Shown: one piece after another, positions 9,542-18,031 of the stretch
Position numbering within the stretch: the stretch's first letter is position 1
Layout of the letters: the number at the start of each line of letters is the position of its first letter
Source: G965216905 sp965216905
GTDB taxonomy: Bacteria; Actinomycetota; Acidimicrobiia; Spongiisociales; ZC4RG35
DNA: 64,000 nt
Direction: 5' to 3'
Assembly: GCA_965216905.1 (NCBI GenBank)
Contig: OZ244213.1
Location: forward strand, 2,790,001 to 2,854,000
Position numbers and translations under genes: made by a program
The notes under the pieces: model-generated
Database searches by the model: none
Seen by the model: the letters and a program-made list of their open reading frames with translations, nothing else
What the model was told of the DNA's origin: nothing

Positions 9542-9913
9542 TCACGGATCGTCCGCGGGGACGACCTCGACTCCGATGTGGTCCCACCCCTTCACCGTCG
9601 ACCAGAGCCGTACGACGATCGAGGCAAACCGTTGTCTGGCATCGATCAGCCTGCGGTATGGATCGAACTCGTCCCGGTCGAGGAGCCGCGCCGTTCCATG
9701 TGACCAGTCGCTCAGCAGTTCGCCCCGACTGTCACATGCTGCGACGGCGACCCTGGGATTGCGGCGGATCCGGCCCACCTTGTGGGTGTGTGACGGTGTC
9801 CCGAACAGCAATCGGCCGTCGACGATGACCGGCCACACGGGGGTGTCGACCGGGTCGCCCGACCGTTTGTACGTTCGCACGCTCACGTATCGGGCGGCCT
9901 CGAACTCCCTCAT
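9542..9913 (-). CDS. PPOX-class F420/FMN-dependent protein
   Basis: The protein has 123 residues and the split-barrel flavin-binding fold of pyridoxamine-5-phosphate-oxidase-like proteins. Visible motifs are RTYKRSGDPVDTPVWPV, LLFGTPSHTHKVGRIRRNP and DRDEFDPYRRLI. Small members with these features in actinobacteria often use F420 as cofactor. That assignment here is by family resemblance only. The start ATG overlaps the stop of the upstream DUF4287 gene by four bases, so the two form one operon. Confidence 0.82.
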   Translation of the reverse strand: MREFEAARYVSVRTYKRSGDPVDTPVWPVIVDGRLLFGTPSHTHKVGRIRRNPRVAVAACDSRGELLSDWSHGTARLLDRDEFDPYRRLIDARQRFASIVVRLWSTVKGWDHIGVEVVPADDP

Positions 9914-10578
9914 CGGTCGACGGACGAATCGGCCTGGTCGATGGCATCGAGCCACTCCGACCAGTAGAACTTCCACTCCTGGACGTCGTCGAGCGCGGGG
10001 AGCCGCTCGTGGGCGATCGTCACCTTGCACCGCCCGTCCGACCGGGGCTCGACGCCGATCTGGGCCACGCCGGGCTCGATGGCGAGACGGATCACCTTGG
10101 AATCGGGTTTCGAGCGGAGCGTCGTCTGCTGGCCGGGAAAGAGATGGATCCGTTCGGCCTCGTCGAGCAGCATCGACCGCAGCGTCTCGCCATCGACGAC
10201 CACGGTCCTCGACTTGTTGGCGGTGAACGTCCCATCGGGCTGCTGATGCGGGAGCCGCAGGCCGACGATTCGTTCGTAGCCGACCGTGATGGTCTGTGTC
10301 CACCACGGGTCGACATCGTGGCGGCCTCCGAGAAATCGTGCGATCGCTTGGTGGCCCGCTCGATGGCCTTCCCAGGCTTCGATCACCGCGCACCATTCAT
10401 CCCACGTCCGGCCGGTTGCGTCCTCGAGGGCGGCGTCGCCGATCTCCGGCTCCGACACCCAGGTGCGGGCCCTGGTGGCAGCTCGTTCCAGAAGCACTCG
10501 TCGGGCGGCAAGGTACTTCTCGCCGGTGTTGCTCATCCGCTCACGGACGCGTCGCTTGAACGACTCTTGGCGGGTCAT
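9910..10578 (-). CDS. DUF4287-like protein with SRPBCC-type C-terminal domain
   Basis: The protein has 222 residues. A charged N-terminal region is followed by the DUF4287 pattern (TGRTWDEWCAVIEAW, DVDPWWTQTITVGYE). The C-terminal part (VVVDGETLRSMLLDEAERI to LDDVQEWKFYWSEWLDAI) resembles the END of SRPBCC/AHSA1-like small-ligand-binding folds. No catalytic residues are apparent. A clear GGAGGAGA ribosome-binding site precedes the ATG. It is the first gene of a two-gene operon with the PPOX-type gene. Confidence 0.75.
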   Translation of the reverse strand: MTRQESFKRRVRERMSNTGEKYLAARRVLLERAATRARTWVSEPEIGDAALEDATGRTWDEWCAVIEAWEGHRAGHQAIARFLGGRHDVDPWWTQTITVGYERIVGLRLPHQQPDGTFTANKSRTVVVDGETLRSMLLDEAERIHLFPGQQTTLRSKPDSKVIRLAIEPGVAQIGVEPRSDGRCKVTIAHERLPALDDVQEWKFYWSEWLDAIDQADSSVDR

Positions 10579-10986
10579 GTCAGTCTCCTCCTCGTCACAC
10601 GCACGCAACGATCGACCCACGCTCGGATCGGCGCGTGCAGACGGGCCGGTGGTCTGACATCTGCCGAGCACTCGAGGTCCCCTTTGCCCTCCGTAGCCGG
10701 TTGCGTGGGAACCGGGTCGAGGGTCGGGCGTGGCAGGCGCCCAACCGTAGGATAGCGACCGATCGGTTCGGAGGGTCCCTGCCGGATCGACCTCAATACG
10801 CCTGCCCTGCGGGTAGATCGCGTCCGCGCCTCCGCCGGTGGTCTGGCTCCGTGTGCTCGGCGCTGCGTGTCGGTCCGACCGGGATCGAATCCGGGGCGGG
10901 TCGGACGTGGGCGTGGAGCCCGATCGGCACGGGCATCCCGCAGGCGTGGTCGGGGGAATCCCCGATAGGAATGCGAACCCGGAGGG
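10579..10986. other. Divergent intergenic region, no gene recognised
   Basis: About 400 bases lie between the minus-strand DUF4287 gene and the plus-strand membrane protein. The translations seen here are proline- and arginine-rich and lack ribosome-binding sites or family features. It probably carries promoters for both directions. GGAGGGG just before 10987 serves the downstream gene. Confidence 0.45.
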
Positions 10987-12072
10987 GTGACAATCACGAC
11001 AACGCCGATGATGATCGACACGCCGCCCCACACGCCACCCGCCCCATGGCGACGGACCGGCCGGATGGCCGGGTTCGTGGCGTTGTCGTCGCTGATTCTG
11101 GTGATGGGCTCGGAGCGGGCCTATTGGACGCTGGGCGGCCTCAGCCTCGACACACTCGTTGTGGTGCCGCTGTTCTACATGATCCCAGCCGGGGTGCTGC
11201 TGTGGCTGATGACCCATGCCCGGGTCGCCGACCCTGCGCAAATGGTGCTGGCAGGCGCGGTGTACGCGTTCGTCGTCGAGGGCGTCCTCACCCCGGTCGT
11301 GTACTCCGATGGCCCGTGGCCGACGTTGGCGCTGATGTTCGTTGGCTGGCACGGACTGATCGCCACCGTCGGATTCTGGTATCTGATCCGCCGCTGGCTC
11401 GTCGAAGGGGATTTGCGGCGACTCGGAATCGCCGCCGGCGGGTTCGGTGTCTTCTGGGGGATCTGGTCGGTGACATGGACCCTGCCGGACTCATTCGGTA
11501 CCGACCCGGCCGAACTCGCCGAGTTCAGCCATTGGGTCGGGCCGCTCGATCCAAACGGATACGCCGCCTATGTCTTCGGAGTCGGGTTGATCCTGGCTGC
11601 TGCGCATTGGCTGATCGGGTTCGTGTGGCCAATCGGAATTCGACTCGGCCGCCGAACCACGGTGACGGTCCTGGCTGTGGCGGGGCTGTATCACGTCGTG
11701 ACGGTGCTGCCTGCGGTGCCGTGGGCACCCTTGAAACTCGCCGCACTGACCCTGCCGATGTGGTGGCTGCTCCGCCGCCCCAGCAGCCGGTCTGCTCCGA
11801 CGCTGATCACTCGCCTCGGGGGTCGGGTGCCGGGCCGTCATGCGGCGCTGATCCTGGTGATGCCGGCCACGGCCGCAGTCACCTACCGGCTGGTCTGGCC
11901 GCTCGCCGGCGCACCCGACACCGTCCAAGCGATCTTCAACCTCCAGGTGTCCGTCCAGGTCATCGCCGGCGCCGCCGCCCTCATCTGGGCGACGCGCCGA
12001 GAGATGCGCCTCCAAGTCGGCCCTGAGGACGGCGGAGGCGGGTGCACCGCCGGCCGGGGTGGACACCTGTGA
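10987..12072 (+). CDS. Polytopic membrane protein, function unknown
   Basis: This protein of 361 residues has about nine hydrophobic segments, for example MAGFVALSSLILVMG, LDTLVVVPLFYMIPAG, GLIATVGFWYLIR and YAAYVFGVGLILAAAHW. No transporter or enzyme motif is recognised. The GTG start sits right after GGAGGGG, which is close spacing. The in-frame ATG at 11008 is a reasonable alternative. It stands alone between a divergent operon and a convergent ArsR-type gene. Confidence 0.75.
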   Translation: MTITTTPMMIDTPPHTPPAPWRRTGRMAGFVALSSLILVMGSERAYWTLGGLSLDTLVVVPLFYMIPAGVLLWLMTHARVADPAQMVLAGAVYAFVVEGVLTPVVYSDGPWPTLALMFVGWHGLIATVGFWYLIRRWLVEGDLRRLGIAAGGFGVFWGIWSVTWTLPDSFGTDPAELAEFSHWVGPLDPNGYAAYVFGVGLILAAAHWLIGFVWPIGIRLGRRTTVTVLAVAGLYHVVTVLPAVPWAPLKLAALTLPMWWLLRRPSSRSAPTLITRLGGRVPGRHAALILVMPATAAVTYRLVWPLAGAPDTVQAIFNLQVSVQVIAGAAALIWATRREMRLQVGPEDGGGGCTAGRGGHL

Positions 12073-12141
12073 TGCCCAGGGCGGATCTCACCTGTTCGTA
12101 CTGCTGTCGAGCCGCCGGGGCTGGATTCGGCAGTCGCCTCA

Positions 12142-12735
12142 TCACGTTCGAGTCTCTGCTTCGTCCGTTCGGGGCGGGAGGACGGGGTAGTCGGGGATGG
12201 GGTAGAGGCCGACCGCGAACCCGTAGGCGGTGTCGCCCGAACGGTCGAGTTGGTCGAACTCGTGGATCAGCGCATCGACCTCCTCCCAGAACGCGGCGAC
12301 TCGCTCCTCGGATAGGCGGGCGTGTCGGATGAATGCTCGAAGGTGTCCCGATTCGTAGGCTGCGACGGATTCGCGTGCGGCGACCTCGAAGTCGTTGAAG
12401 TCGGGCGGCAGCCGGCGGCCGCCCGGGCTTCGTCCCAGCCCGACGTAGAACAACCGGGCGGTCCGGCCGAAGAAGCGCTCGTCGATGGCCCTGACCCGTC
12501 GGGTGCGGACGACCCGCACGAGTCCTGCGTCGACGAGCACGTTCACGTGGTGGGCGACGGTGCTCTTCGGGCGGCCGAGCGCCGTGGCGAGTTCGGTCGC
12601 GGTGGCGGCCCGCTCGTGGAGCAGTCCCAGGATCATCGTCCGGAGCGGGTTGCTGATCGCCCGAACCTGCTCCGGCGAGGTGAGTTCGATCGTGTCGGCC
12701 AGGTCATAGTCGGGTGGACCCGCATCGCTCGTCAT
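12142..12735 (-). CDS. ArsR-family winged-helix regulator
   Basis: The protein has 197 residues. The winged-helix domain lies in the first half (VRAISNPLRTMILGLLHE, TELATALGRPKSTVAHHVNV, VRVVRTRRVRAIDERFF). A helical C-terminal half of unknown ligand specificity follows. It is divergent from the dienelactone hydrolase gene, with only 65 bases between starts. That gap contains GAACA/TGTTC half-sites at 12741-12745, 12762-12766 and 12788-12792. It therefore probably represses itself and the hydrolase gene, which is an inference. Confidence 0.85.
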   Translation of the reverse strand: MTSDAGPPDYDLADTIELTSPEQVRAISNPLRTMILGLLHERAATATELATALGRPKSTVAHHVNVLVDAGLVRVVRTRRVRAIDERFFGRTARLFYVGLGRSPGGRRLPPDFNDFEVAARESVAAYESGHLRAFIRHARLSEERVAAFWEEVDALIHEFDQLDRSGDTAYGFAVGLYPIPDYPVLPPRTDEAETRT

Positions 12736-12800
12736 GGTTGGAACAGACTAACCTCATGGATTGTTCGAGATATTTGGTTCGTTTGAGGAACAGGAGAAGG

Positions 12801-13379
12801 ATGGCGGAGATCGTTCTCTATCACCACGCTCACGGCCTCACGCAGGGGGTGAGGGCGTTCGCAGAGGCGTTGCGTTCGGGTGGTCACACCGTTCATTTGC
12901 CCGATCTCTATGACGGCCGGACGTTCGCCGGCCTGGATGACGGTCTCGCCTACGCCAAGGAGACCGGATTCGGCACGTTGCTGGAGCGGGGCGTCGCCGC
13001 CGGCGAGTCGCTCGGTGAGGGGTTGGTGTACGCCGGGTTCTCACTCGGGGTGACGCCGGCCCAGCAGCTCGCCCAGACCCGTCCCGGTGCCCGAGGAGCG
13101 TTGCTGTTTCACTCATGCCTGCCGGTGTCGGAGTTCAGCGAGTCATGGCCAGGCGATGTCCCGGTGCAGATACATGCCATGGATGGCGACCCGTTCTTCG
13201 TCGACGACGGTGACCTCGATGCCGCCCGCCGGCTGGTCGACTCGGCAGAGGATGCAGCGTTGTTTCTCTATCCCGGAACCGATCACCTGTTCGCCGATTC
13301 GAGCCTGCCCTCGTATGACCCGGCGGCGGCCGAACTGCTCATCCGGCGAGTGCTCGGCTTCCTCGAAGAGATCGACTGA
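12801..13379 (+). CDS. Dienelactone hydrolase family protein
   Basis: This alpha/beta hydrolase of 192 residues resembles the dienelactone hydrolase family. It begins with EIVLYHHAHGLTQGVRAFA and has the nucleophile-elbow region VYAGFSLGVTPAQQLAQ, in which Ser replaces the catalytic Cys of classical enzymes. Asp and His candidates are in HAMDGDPFF and PGTDHLFADSS. The start ATG follows the ribosome-binding site AGGAGAAGG. It is divergent from, and likely controlled by, the ArsR-type gene. The substrate is unknown. Confidence 0.85.
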   Translation: MAEIVLYHHAHGLTQGVRAFAEALRSGGHTVHLPDLYDGRTFAGLDDGLAYAKETGFGTLLERGVAAGESLGEGLVYAGFSLGVTPAQQLAQTRPGARGALLFHSCLPVSEFSESWPGDVPVQIHAMDGDPFFVDDGDLDAARRLVDSAEDAALFLYPGTDHLFADSSLPSYDPAAAELLIRRVLGFLEEID

Positions 13380-13433
13380 GCATCGGGACCAGGACGTGAC
13401 GCGGCAACCAACATCGCACAGCATGAGGAAACG

Positions 13434-14540
13434 ATGCGTGGGCCGGTGACCGTCCATCGGCTCACGCGCCGCCAGGCGCGCCGCATTGCGGTGAGAGCGC
13501 AGTTGCTCGACAGGGAGCGTCCGACCGACCTCGTCGCAACCGTCGACCATCTCACCATGCTCCAGCTCGACCCGACTGCGGCGATTGCACCGAGCGCCGA
13601 CCTCGTCGCCTGGAGCCGCCTCGGCTCGACGTATCGCACGTCCGACCTGAGGGCCGCCCTCGAGGTCGACCGGTCGTTGTTCGAGTTCAACGCCGTCGTC
13701 AGGCCGATGCGCGACCTCGGTCTCTACCTCGCCGGAGCGTCGGATTGGCCGCCGTACGAACGGCACCGCACCTGGCTGCACGGCAACGACAGTTTCCACC
13801 GTGACATCCTGGACCAGCTCGAGAAGTCCGGCCCGCTGTCTTCTCGGAACATCCCGGACACTTCGGTCGTGGCACGGTGACCTCGATGGCCGTCGAGCGG
13901 GTGGACGAGCAACCGGAACCAAATGCTGGAGTTCCTCATGATGCGCGGCGAAGTCGCCGTGGCGGGCAGAGTGGGACGGGAGCGGCTGTGGGATCTGGCC
14001 GAACGTGTCTACCCGGCCGACGTCGACGTGCCGGCAGTCGAGGAGGCCTTGCGGATCAAGAACCGGCGGCGACTCACAGCCTTGGGTATCGCCAGAGCCG
14101 GTATGAGAGCCGTGCCGGTGGAACCCATCGACGTCGGGGACGCCGGTGTGGCCGCGGTGGTCGATGGAGTGAAGGGTGAGTGGCGGGTCGACCCCGACCA
14201 GCTCGGCCGGTCGTTCTCGGGCCGAGTTGCGCTGCTGTCTCCATTCGACCGACTCATCCACGACCGCACGCGTGCGGAGGAGCTCTTCGACTTCGAATAC
14301 ACACTCGAGATGTACAAGCCGGCTGCCAAACGTCGCTGGGGCTACTACGCGCTTCCGATCCTCTATCTCGATCGACTCGTCGGGAAGCTCGACGCCACTG
14401 CCGACCGCAAGGCCGGCGTCCTGATTGTCAGACAGATCCATCAGGACGTGGCCTTCAGCAAGACGATGGACACGGCGATCAATCGCGAGATCGCCAACCT
14501 CGCCCGCTGGCTGGATCTCGACCTGTCGCTGGATCGCTGA
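13434..14540 (+). pseudogene. YcaQ/AlkZ-like winged-helix DNA glycosylase gene with in-frame TGA
   Basis: The frame from 13434 is broken by one in-frame TGA at 13878-13880 and then continues in the same frame to 14540. Both halves match one family. The first has the TMLQLD motif, whose QxD residues are catalytic in YcaQ, and ends in NIPDTSVVAR. The second resumes with WPSSGWTSNRNQMLEFLM and runs to DLDLSLDR. YcaQ-type enzymes unhook DNA crosslinks. Next to the stop the sequence seems to have about four extra codons and two missing ones compared with relatives. It could be a true pseudogene, a sequence error, or read through. Confidence 0.75.
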
Positions 14541-14559
14541 CGTCGGCCCTCTCGTCGGG

Positions 14560-15327
14560 TCAGGGGCTGGCGGATGAGTCGACGGCTTCGGTGAGATGGT
14601 CGAGCAGCGTGTCGGGATCGGTGAGCATGGGCCAGTGTCCGCCGTGCATGGCGCGCAGCTGCCAGCGGTCGGGCGTGCCGTTGTCGAACTCCGGTGGGAG
14701 ATCATCGAGAGGGTCGGAGCCGGTGCCGGCGGTGGCGATGAAGGTGACGCACTGTTCGGTGATGGGTCGAGACATCGAGGCGGGGTCGAGGACGGTGCGC
14801 CCGGGGTGGGGCACGAACCGGGTCGACAGCCAGTTGCGCTGCTCGTCGGAGAGGTCGGGTTCTTGCTCGAGCCCGTCCCGGGGTGGTGGCTTCCACAGCA
14901 TCCCGTCACCGTGGATCTGGTCGTATTCGGCTCGGCGGGTGTCGGCATCCGGGCCCCAGTCGTCGATGAGGGATCGGCCGTCACGAGGCAAGAAGGCGCC
15001 CACCTGGACCGACCGTCGAACGACGTCCGGGAGCCGGTCGGCGACCTGGCCCACCACCATGCCCGAGTAGGAGTGACCGACGAGGTCCACCCTGCGGGGA
15101 GCCATATCCGCCACGAGGTCACAGGTCTGTCTCACGTGGTCCTCGAGCCGGACAGCGGCGGTCTGCTCGGCCGGTCGTCCGGGTTCCAGGCCGACCAACG
15201 TCAACGAGACCGCGTCGTGGCCGCGTCGGTTCAATCGGTGGACCAAATCGTCCCAGATCCAGGCGCCCATCCATGCACCGGGAACAAGCACCAGGATCGG
15301 CTCATCGGCGGTTGTGGGCGCTGACAC
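14560..15327 (-). CDS. Alpha/beta-fold hydrolase (esterase-like)
   Basis: The protein has 255 residues. The N-terminus has LVLVPGAWMGAWIWDDLVH, typical of the EstC/plant-MES-like alpha/beta hydrolases. The nucleophile elbow is VGHSYSGMVVG, and the C-terminal catalytic His is likely in MHGGHWPMLTDPD. The GTG start is preceded by AGGAGAGG. The gene is divergent from an HxlR regulator, and perfect palindromes lie between them, so it is likely the regulated target. The substrate is unknown. Confidence 0.86.
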   Translation of the reverse strand: MSAPTTADEPILVLVPGAWMGAWIWDDLVHRLNRRGHDAVSLTLVGLEPGRPAEQTAAVRLEDHVRQTCDLVADMAPRRVDLVGHSYSGMVVGQVADRLPDVVRRSVQVGAFLPRDGRSLIDDWGPDADTRRAEYDQIHGDGMLWKPPPRDGLEQEPDLSDEQRNWLSTRFVPHPGRTVLDPASMSRPITEQCVTFIATAGTGSDPLDDLPPEFDNGTPDRWQLRAMHGGHWPMLTDPDTLLDHLTEAVDSSASP

Positions 15328-15343
15328 CGGACCTCTCCTGACT

Positions 15344-15394
15344 GATTGCGAATCGCAATCGGTTACCGTAGCGTAGGGTGGTTGCGTGACGCAA
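15344..15394. promoter_or_regulatory. Two HxlR-type operator palindromes
   Basis: GATTGCGAATCGCAATC at 15344-15360 is a perfect inverted repeat with arms of eight bases and one central base. TTGCGTGACGCAA at 15382-15394 is a second perfect repeat of the same core (arms of six). The second spans the hxlR-type GTG start codon at 15386. Both lie between the divergent esterase and HxlR genes, which fits autoregulation plus control of the esterase. Confidence 0.7.
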
Positions 15395-15853
15395 TCGGCA
15401 TCGCATCAGAGGCTCGTGGTGGGGGAACCTCGGTCGCGGTGCCCGATCAATCTCTGGTCCGAACTCGTCGGGGACCGGTGGAGTTTGGTCGTGTTGCGGG
15501 ATCTGATGTTCACCGACCGCAGTGGCTTTCGGGAGCTGCTGGCCGGCTCCGATGAGGGGATCGCGTCGAACGTGTTGGCGTCACGTCTGGCGAAGCTGGT
15601 CGATGCCGGCCTCCTGTCCCGGCAAGCCGATCCGGAGCACCGCCAGAAGGTTCACTATCGCCTCACCGAGCCCGCCATCCAGCTCCTGCCTGCCTTGGTG
15701 GAGATTGGCGTGTGGAGTTCGAAGTGGTTGCCGGCCGACCCGGTCCTGTCGGCGCCCTCCGAGCAGCTGTCTGCCGGTGGCCGGGCGGTGATCGAGAGCC
15801 AGATGGAGCAGCTGCGGGTCAGCCACCTCGGCGCCCGGTCAATAGATCCGTGA
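15386..15853 (+). CDS. HxlR-family transcriptional regulator
   Basis: The protein has 155 residues and the typical HxlR winged-helix layout: CPINLWSELVGDRWSLVVLRDL, FRELLAGSDEGIASNVLASRL and LVDAGLLSRQADPEHRQKVHYRLTE (given in parts). A cysteine stands just before the helix-turn-helix, as in redox- or electrophile-sensing members. The GTG start is inside a palindromic operator, so the protein probably represses itself. Its divergent partner is the esterase gene. Confidence 0.88.
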   Translation: MTQSASHQRLVVGEPRSRCPINLWSELVGDRWSLVVLRDLMFTDRSGFRELLAGSDEGIASNVLASRLAKLVDAGLLSRQADPEHRQKVHYRLTEPAIQLLPALVEIGVWSSKWLPADPVLSAPSEQLSAGGRAVIESQMEQLRVSHLGARSIDP

Positions 15854-15988
15854 GGCTACCCGGCGAGGAGGCCACGGCCTCGTCTGGTTCGTGAGCGGTG
15901 GCCGCCCACGGTGGGCGGACGCCCCATGCACGACATCGACGGGTGATGGTTCGGCCGCGGCGTCGCTCCGAGCCGGATGGTGGTCCGG

Positions 15989-16597
15989 TCACAAGGGCGA
16001 CTGGCTCATCAGTACCTGGAGCGTTCGTGCCCAGGCCGCCACCAGGCGGTCCTTCGACACCCCCGCCGGGGGAGCGCCGAATGTCCACTCGGTTCGGCGG
16101 TGATTCGCGAGCGGTCCGACGATGAGAACGGCGAGCGCCTCGGCGTCGACGCCGGCTCCCCGGCGCCTGCGGATCAGTTCGGCGATCAGTTGGTGGCCGG
16201 CGTCGATCACGCGGTCTCGCATGGTCGCTCGAAGACGTTCCAGCCGCGGTCCGTCGTGTTCGAGCAAACGAAAGATGTCGCGTTCGGCGTCCATCTCTTC
16301 GAGGAACCACATGGCCCAGTCCTGCAGCCCGCCCGCGTCGAGCTGAGCAGGGAGGGAGGCCATTTCGACGAGTGCCTTGTCGATCCGGGCGACGTGCAAA
16401 GCGACCGCCTCGTCGAGCAGCGCCTCCTTCGAGGCGAAGTGTCGATAGAGCCCACCGCGTCGTGGTCGAAGACCCGCCGCTCGTTCGATCTCGCCAACCG
16501 TCGTCCCGGTGTATCCCTGGTCGGCGAACAGCCGGAGAGCGGCCGCTGCGAGCCGGTCGCGAGTCGACGCAGAGCCGGCTGGTGGTTCGGTAATCAT
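15989..16597 (-). CDS. TetR-family regulator
   Basis: The protein has 202 residues. The N-terminal helix-turn-helix (STRDRLAAAALRLFADQGY, TTVGEIERAAG, GGLYRHFASKEALLDEAV) is followed by a helical ligand-binding domain. I start it at the ATG at 16597, because upstream residues do not fit the family. This start lies inside the first of two GTAATC-N4-GATTAC operators. The divergent neighbour is a deazaflavin-dependent nitroreductase-like gene only 19 bases away, the probable target. Confidence 0.87.
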   Translation of the reverse strand: MITEPPAGSASTRDRLAAAALRLFADQGYTGTTVGEIERAAGLRPRRGGLYRHFASKEALLDEAVALHVARIDKALVEMASLPAQLDAGGLQDWAMWFLEEMDAERDIFRLLEHDGPRLERLRATMRDRVIDAGHQLIAELIRRRRGAGVDAEALAVLIVGPLANHRRTEWTFGAPPAGVSKDRLVAAWARTLQVLMSQSPL

Positions 16598-16624
16598 GCG
16601 ATTACAATGTAATCTCATGATTAC
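16590..16624. promoter_or_regulatory. Double TetR operator spanning both start codons
   Basis: Four regularly spaced half-sites are visible: GTAATC (16590-16595), GATTAC (16600-16605), GTAATC (16609-16614) and GATTAC (16619-16624). The outer pairs form two perfect inverted repeats with four-base spacers. The inner pair forms a third with a three-base spacer. The first covers the tetR ATG and the second covers the ATG of the divergent gene at 16617. This is strong evidence for mutual repression by the TetR protein. Confidence 0.75.
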
Positions 16625-17090
16625 AGCCCTGTGGGTCATTCTCGGATTGATGATCACGTACACCCTTGGCGTTGGGCTGTTCGAACGGCTCGCTCCCAGG
16701 ACCTGGGTGCGCTCCTACCAACGGACCGTCAACCCGTTCTTTCGACACTGGACGGGACGAGCACACGGCTGGGCGGTGCTCGAGACGGTCGGACGTGTCA
16801 CGGGCCGTGCGCACGAGACACCGGTGGGCGGCCGCCTCATCGACGGCCGGACGTACTGGTTCGTCGCGGGCGACGCTGCACATTCCGACTTCGTCAGGAA
16901 CATCGAAGCAAACCCCCGGGTGCGCCTTCGTGTTCATGGGAGGTGGCACGAGGGCATCGCAACACCCATGCCCGAAGACCATGCGCGCCGCAGGCTCCTC
17001 CGGCTGAACCCTTTCAATAGCGCGTTCGTCGCTATCGCTGCTCGCGACCCGATGACCGTGCGTGTTGATCTCGGGCCCTCCCTCGACTGA
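16617..17090 (+). CDS. Deazaflavin (F420)-dependent nitroreductase-family protein
   Basis: The protein has 157 residues. An N-terminal hydrophobic segment (ALWVILGLMITYTLGVGLF) could anchor it in the membrane. The following domain resembles the Ddn/DUF385 family (LETVGRVTGRAHETPVGG, GRTYWFVAGDAAHSDFVRNI, RVRLRVHGRWHEG). Members reduce substrates with F420H2, and the substrate here is unknown. The ATG is within a TetR operator, so expression is likely repressed by the adjacent TetR protein. No good ribosome-binding site is visible, so the transcript may be leaderless. Confidence 0.82.
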   Translation: MITALWVILGLMITYTLGVGLFERLAPRTWVRSYQRTVNPFFRHWTGRAHGWAVLETVGRVTGRAHETPVGGRLIDGRTYWFVAGDAAHSDFVRNIEANPRVRLRVHGRWHEGIATPMPEDHARRRLLRLNPFNSAFVAIAARDPMTVRVDLGPSLD

Positions 17091-17158
17091 CCCGCGAACC
17101 CCACCGTCTTCACTCGACGCCTGGTCAGAGGATTCGTGACGCTGCCCCGGCCGGTACC

Positions 17159-17533
17159 GTGATCCGGGTGAAGGTCGTGGTGGTCGTGCTCTTGGTGATC
17201 GTCGGTGCCTGGATGGTCTTCGACGGGGCCCATGCGCTTGTGACCGGCGACTATGTAACTCCGAGTTCCGGCCCGCACGCCGGCCGGCTCGGCCCATGGA
17301 GTGCCTTGGTCGAGGCCGTGGGGATCGAGGCGAGGTCCACCCCGATGATGCTGGGATTTGTGGTCATCGGCTCGCTTCACCTACTGGCCGCCGTCTCCCT
17401 GGCGCTGGGTGTCGGCCCGACCGGGTGGATCGTCGGGGTGGCGGCGCTCTCCGGTCTGTGGTACTTGCCGTTCGGCACCGTTGCCGACGGCATCGTCCTC
17501 ATCCTGATCGTGAGTTGGATTCGGCCCTGGTGA
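17159..17533 (+). CDS. Small membrane protein, function unknown
   Basis: The protein has 124 residues and about four hydrophobic segments: VKVVVVVLLVIVGAWMVFDG, MLGFVVIGSLHLLAAVSLAL, WIVGVAALSGLWYLPFG and GIVLILIVSWI. It has no known motif and begins at a GTG. It is convergent with the DUF1772-like gene, and their 3' ends overlap by 153 bases. That is long, and one of the two ends may be a chance extension. A similarity search of the C-terminus would settle which. Confidence 0.65.
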   Translation: MIRVKVVVVVLLVIVGAWMVFDGAHALVTGDYVTPSSGPHAGRLGPWSALVEAVGIEARSTPMMLGFVVIGSLHLLAAVSLALGVGPTGWIVGVAALSGLWYLPFGTVADGIVLILIVSWIRPW

Positions 17534-18031
17534 GCGCACACCCCGAGCTGGGGTGTTCGGGTGGACGGAGGCGATCGTCAAGAGCGCGAAGCCGGCGGTG
17601 AAGGCGATGGTGCGGGTGAGGTTGAGGCGGTTCCAATCGCGTTCGAATACGGCACGTGCTGCGGCCGCGGAGTCCGGCTCGACCGCCGAGAGCTCGGCCA
17701 GTCCGTTGTTCAGCGGGACGTTGCCGGCGACAGTGACGGCCATGCCGGTCAGGTAGAGGCAGAGCCCCGCGCCGATGAGGCGGCGGCGCAAGCTCCCGTG
17801 GTCCCAGTTGGCGACCAGTGCACCGACGGTGACCGGTACCGCGCCGAAGAAGACGAGCCCGAACGCCGGGTTGCGGATCGTCTCGTTCAGTGCCTGGAAT
17901 GTGGTGACGTATGTGACGTCGTCGACCCGAGCCAGGCCCAGCGTCACCGATGCCTCGTAGGCGTAGAAGAACCCGGCGCACAAGCCGATGAGGGCGACAG
18001 CCGAGAGCAGCAGGGCCTTGGGGGCGGTCAC
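17381..18031 (-). CDS. DUF1772-like (anthrone oxygenase-type) membrane protein
   Basis: The first 150 residues fit DUF1772, a four-helix membrane family: KALLLSAVALIGLCAGFFYA, FQALNETIRNPAFGLVFFG, LCLYLTGMAVTVAGNVPLNN and a C-terminal hydrophobic segment. The remaining 65 or so residues are charged and antisense to the small membrane gene at 17159. They may be a read-on tail caused by loss of an earlier stop. The GTG start overlaps the upstream gene's stop by four bases. The pair is probably controlled by the divergent TetR gene. Confidence 0.7.
   Translation of the reverse strand: MTAPKALLLSAVALIGLCAGFFYAYEASVTLGLARVDDVTYVTTFQALNETIRNPAFGLVFFGAVPVTVGALVANWDHGSLRRRLIGAGLCLYLTGMAVTVAGNVPLNNGLAELSAVEPDSAAAARAVFERDWNRLNLTRTIAFTAGFALLTIASVHPNTPARGVRSPGPNPTHDQDEDDAVGNGAERQVPQTGERRHPDDPPGRADTQRQGDGGQ

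Noticed and set aside
13878..13880. TGA as selenocysteine or recoded Trp
   Set aside because: No sign of a SECIS element. TGA is the normal stop of many genes in the window, so recoding is not general.
13143..15122. Minus-strand frame of 659 residues
   Set aside because: It is antisense to the YcaQ-like gene and partly to the dienelactone hydrolase gene; translation is low-complexity.
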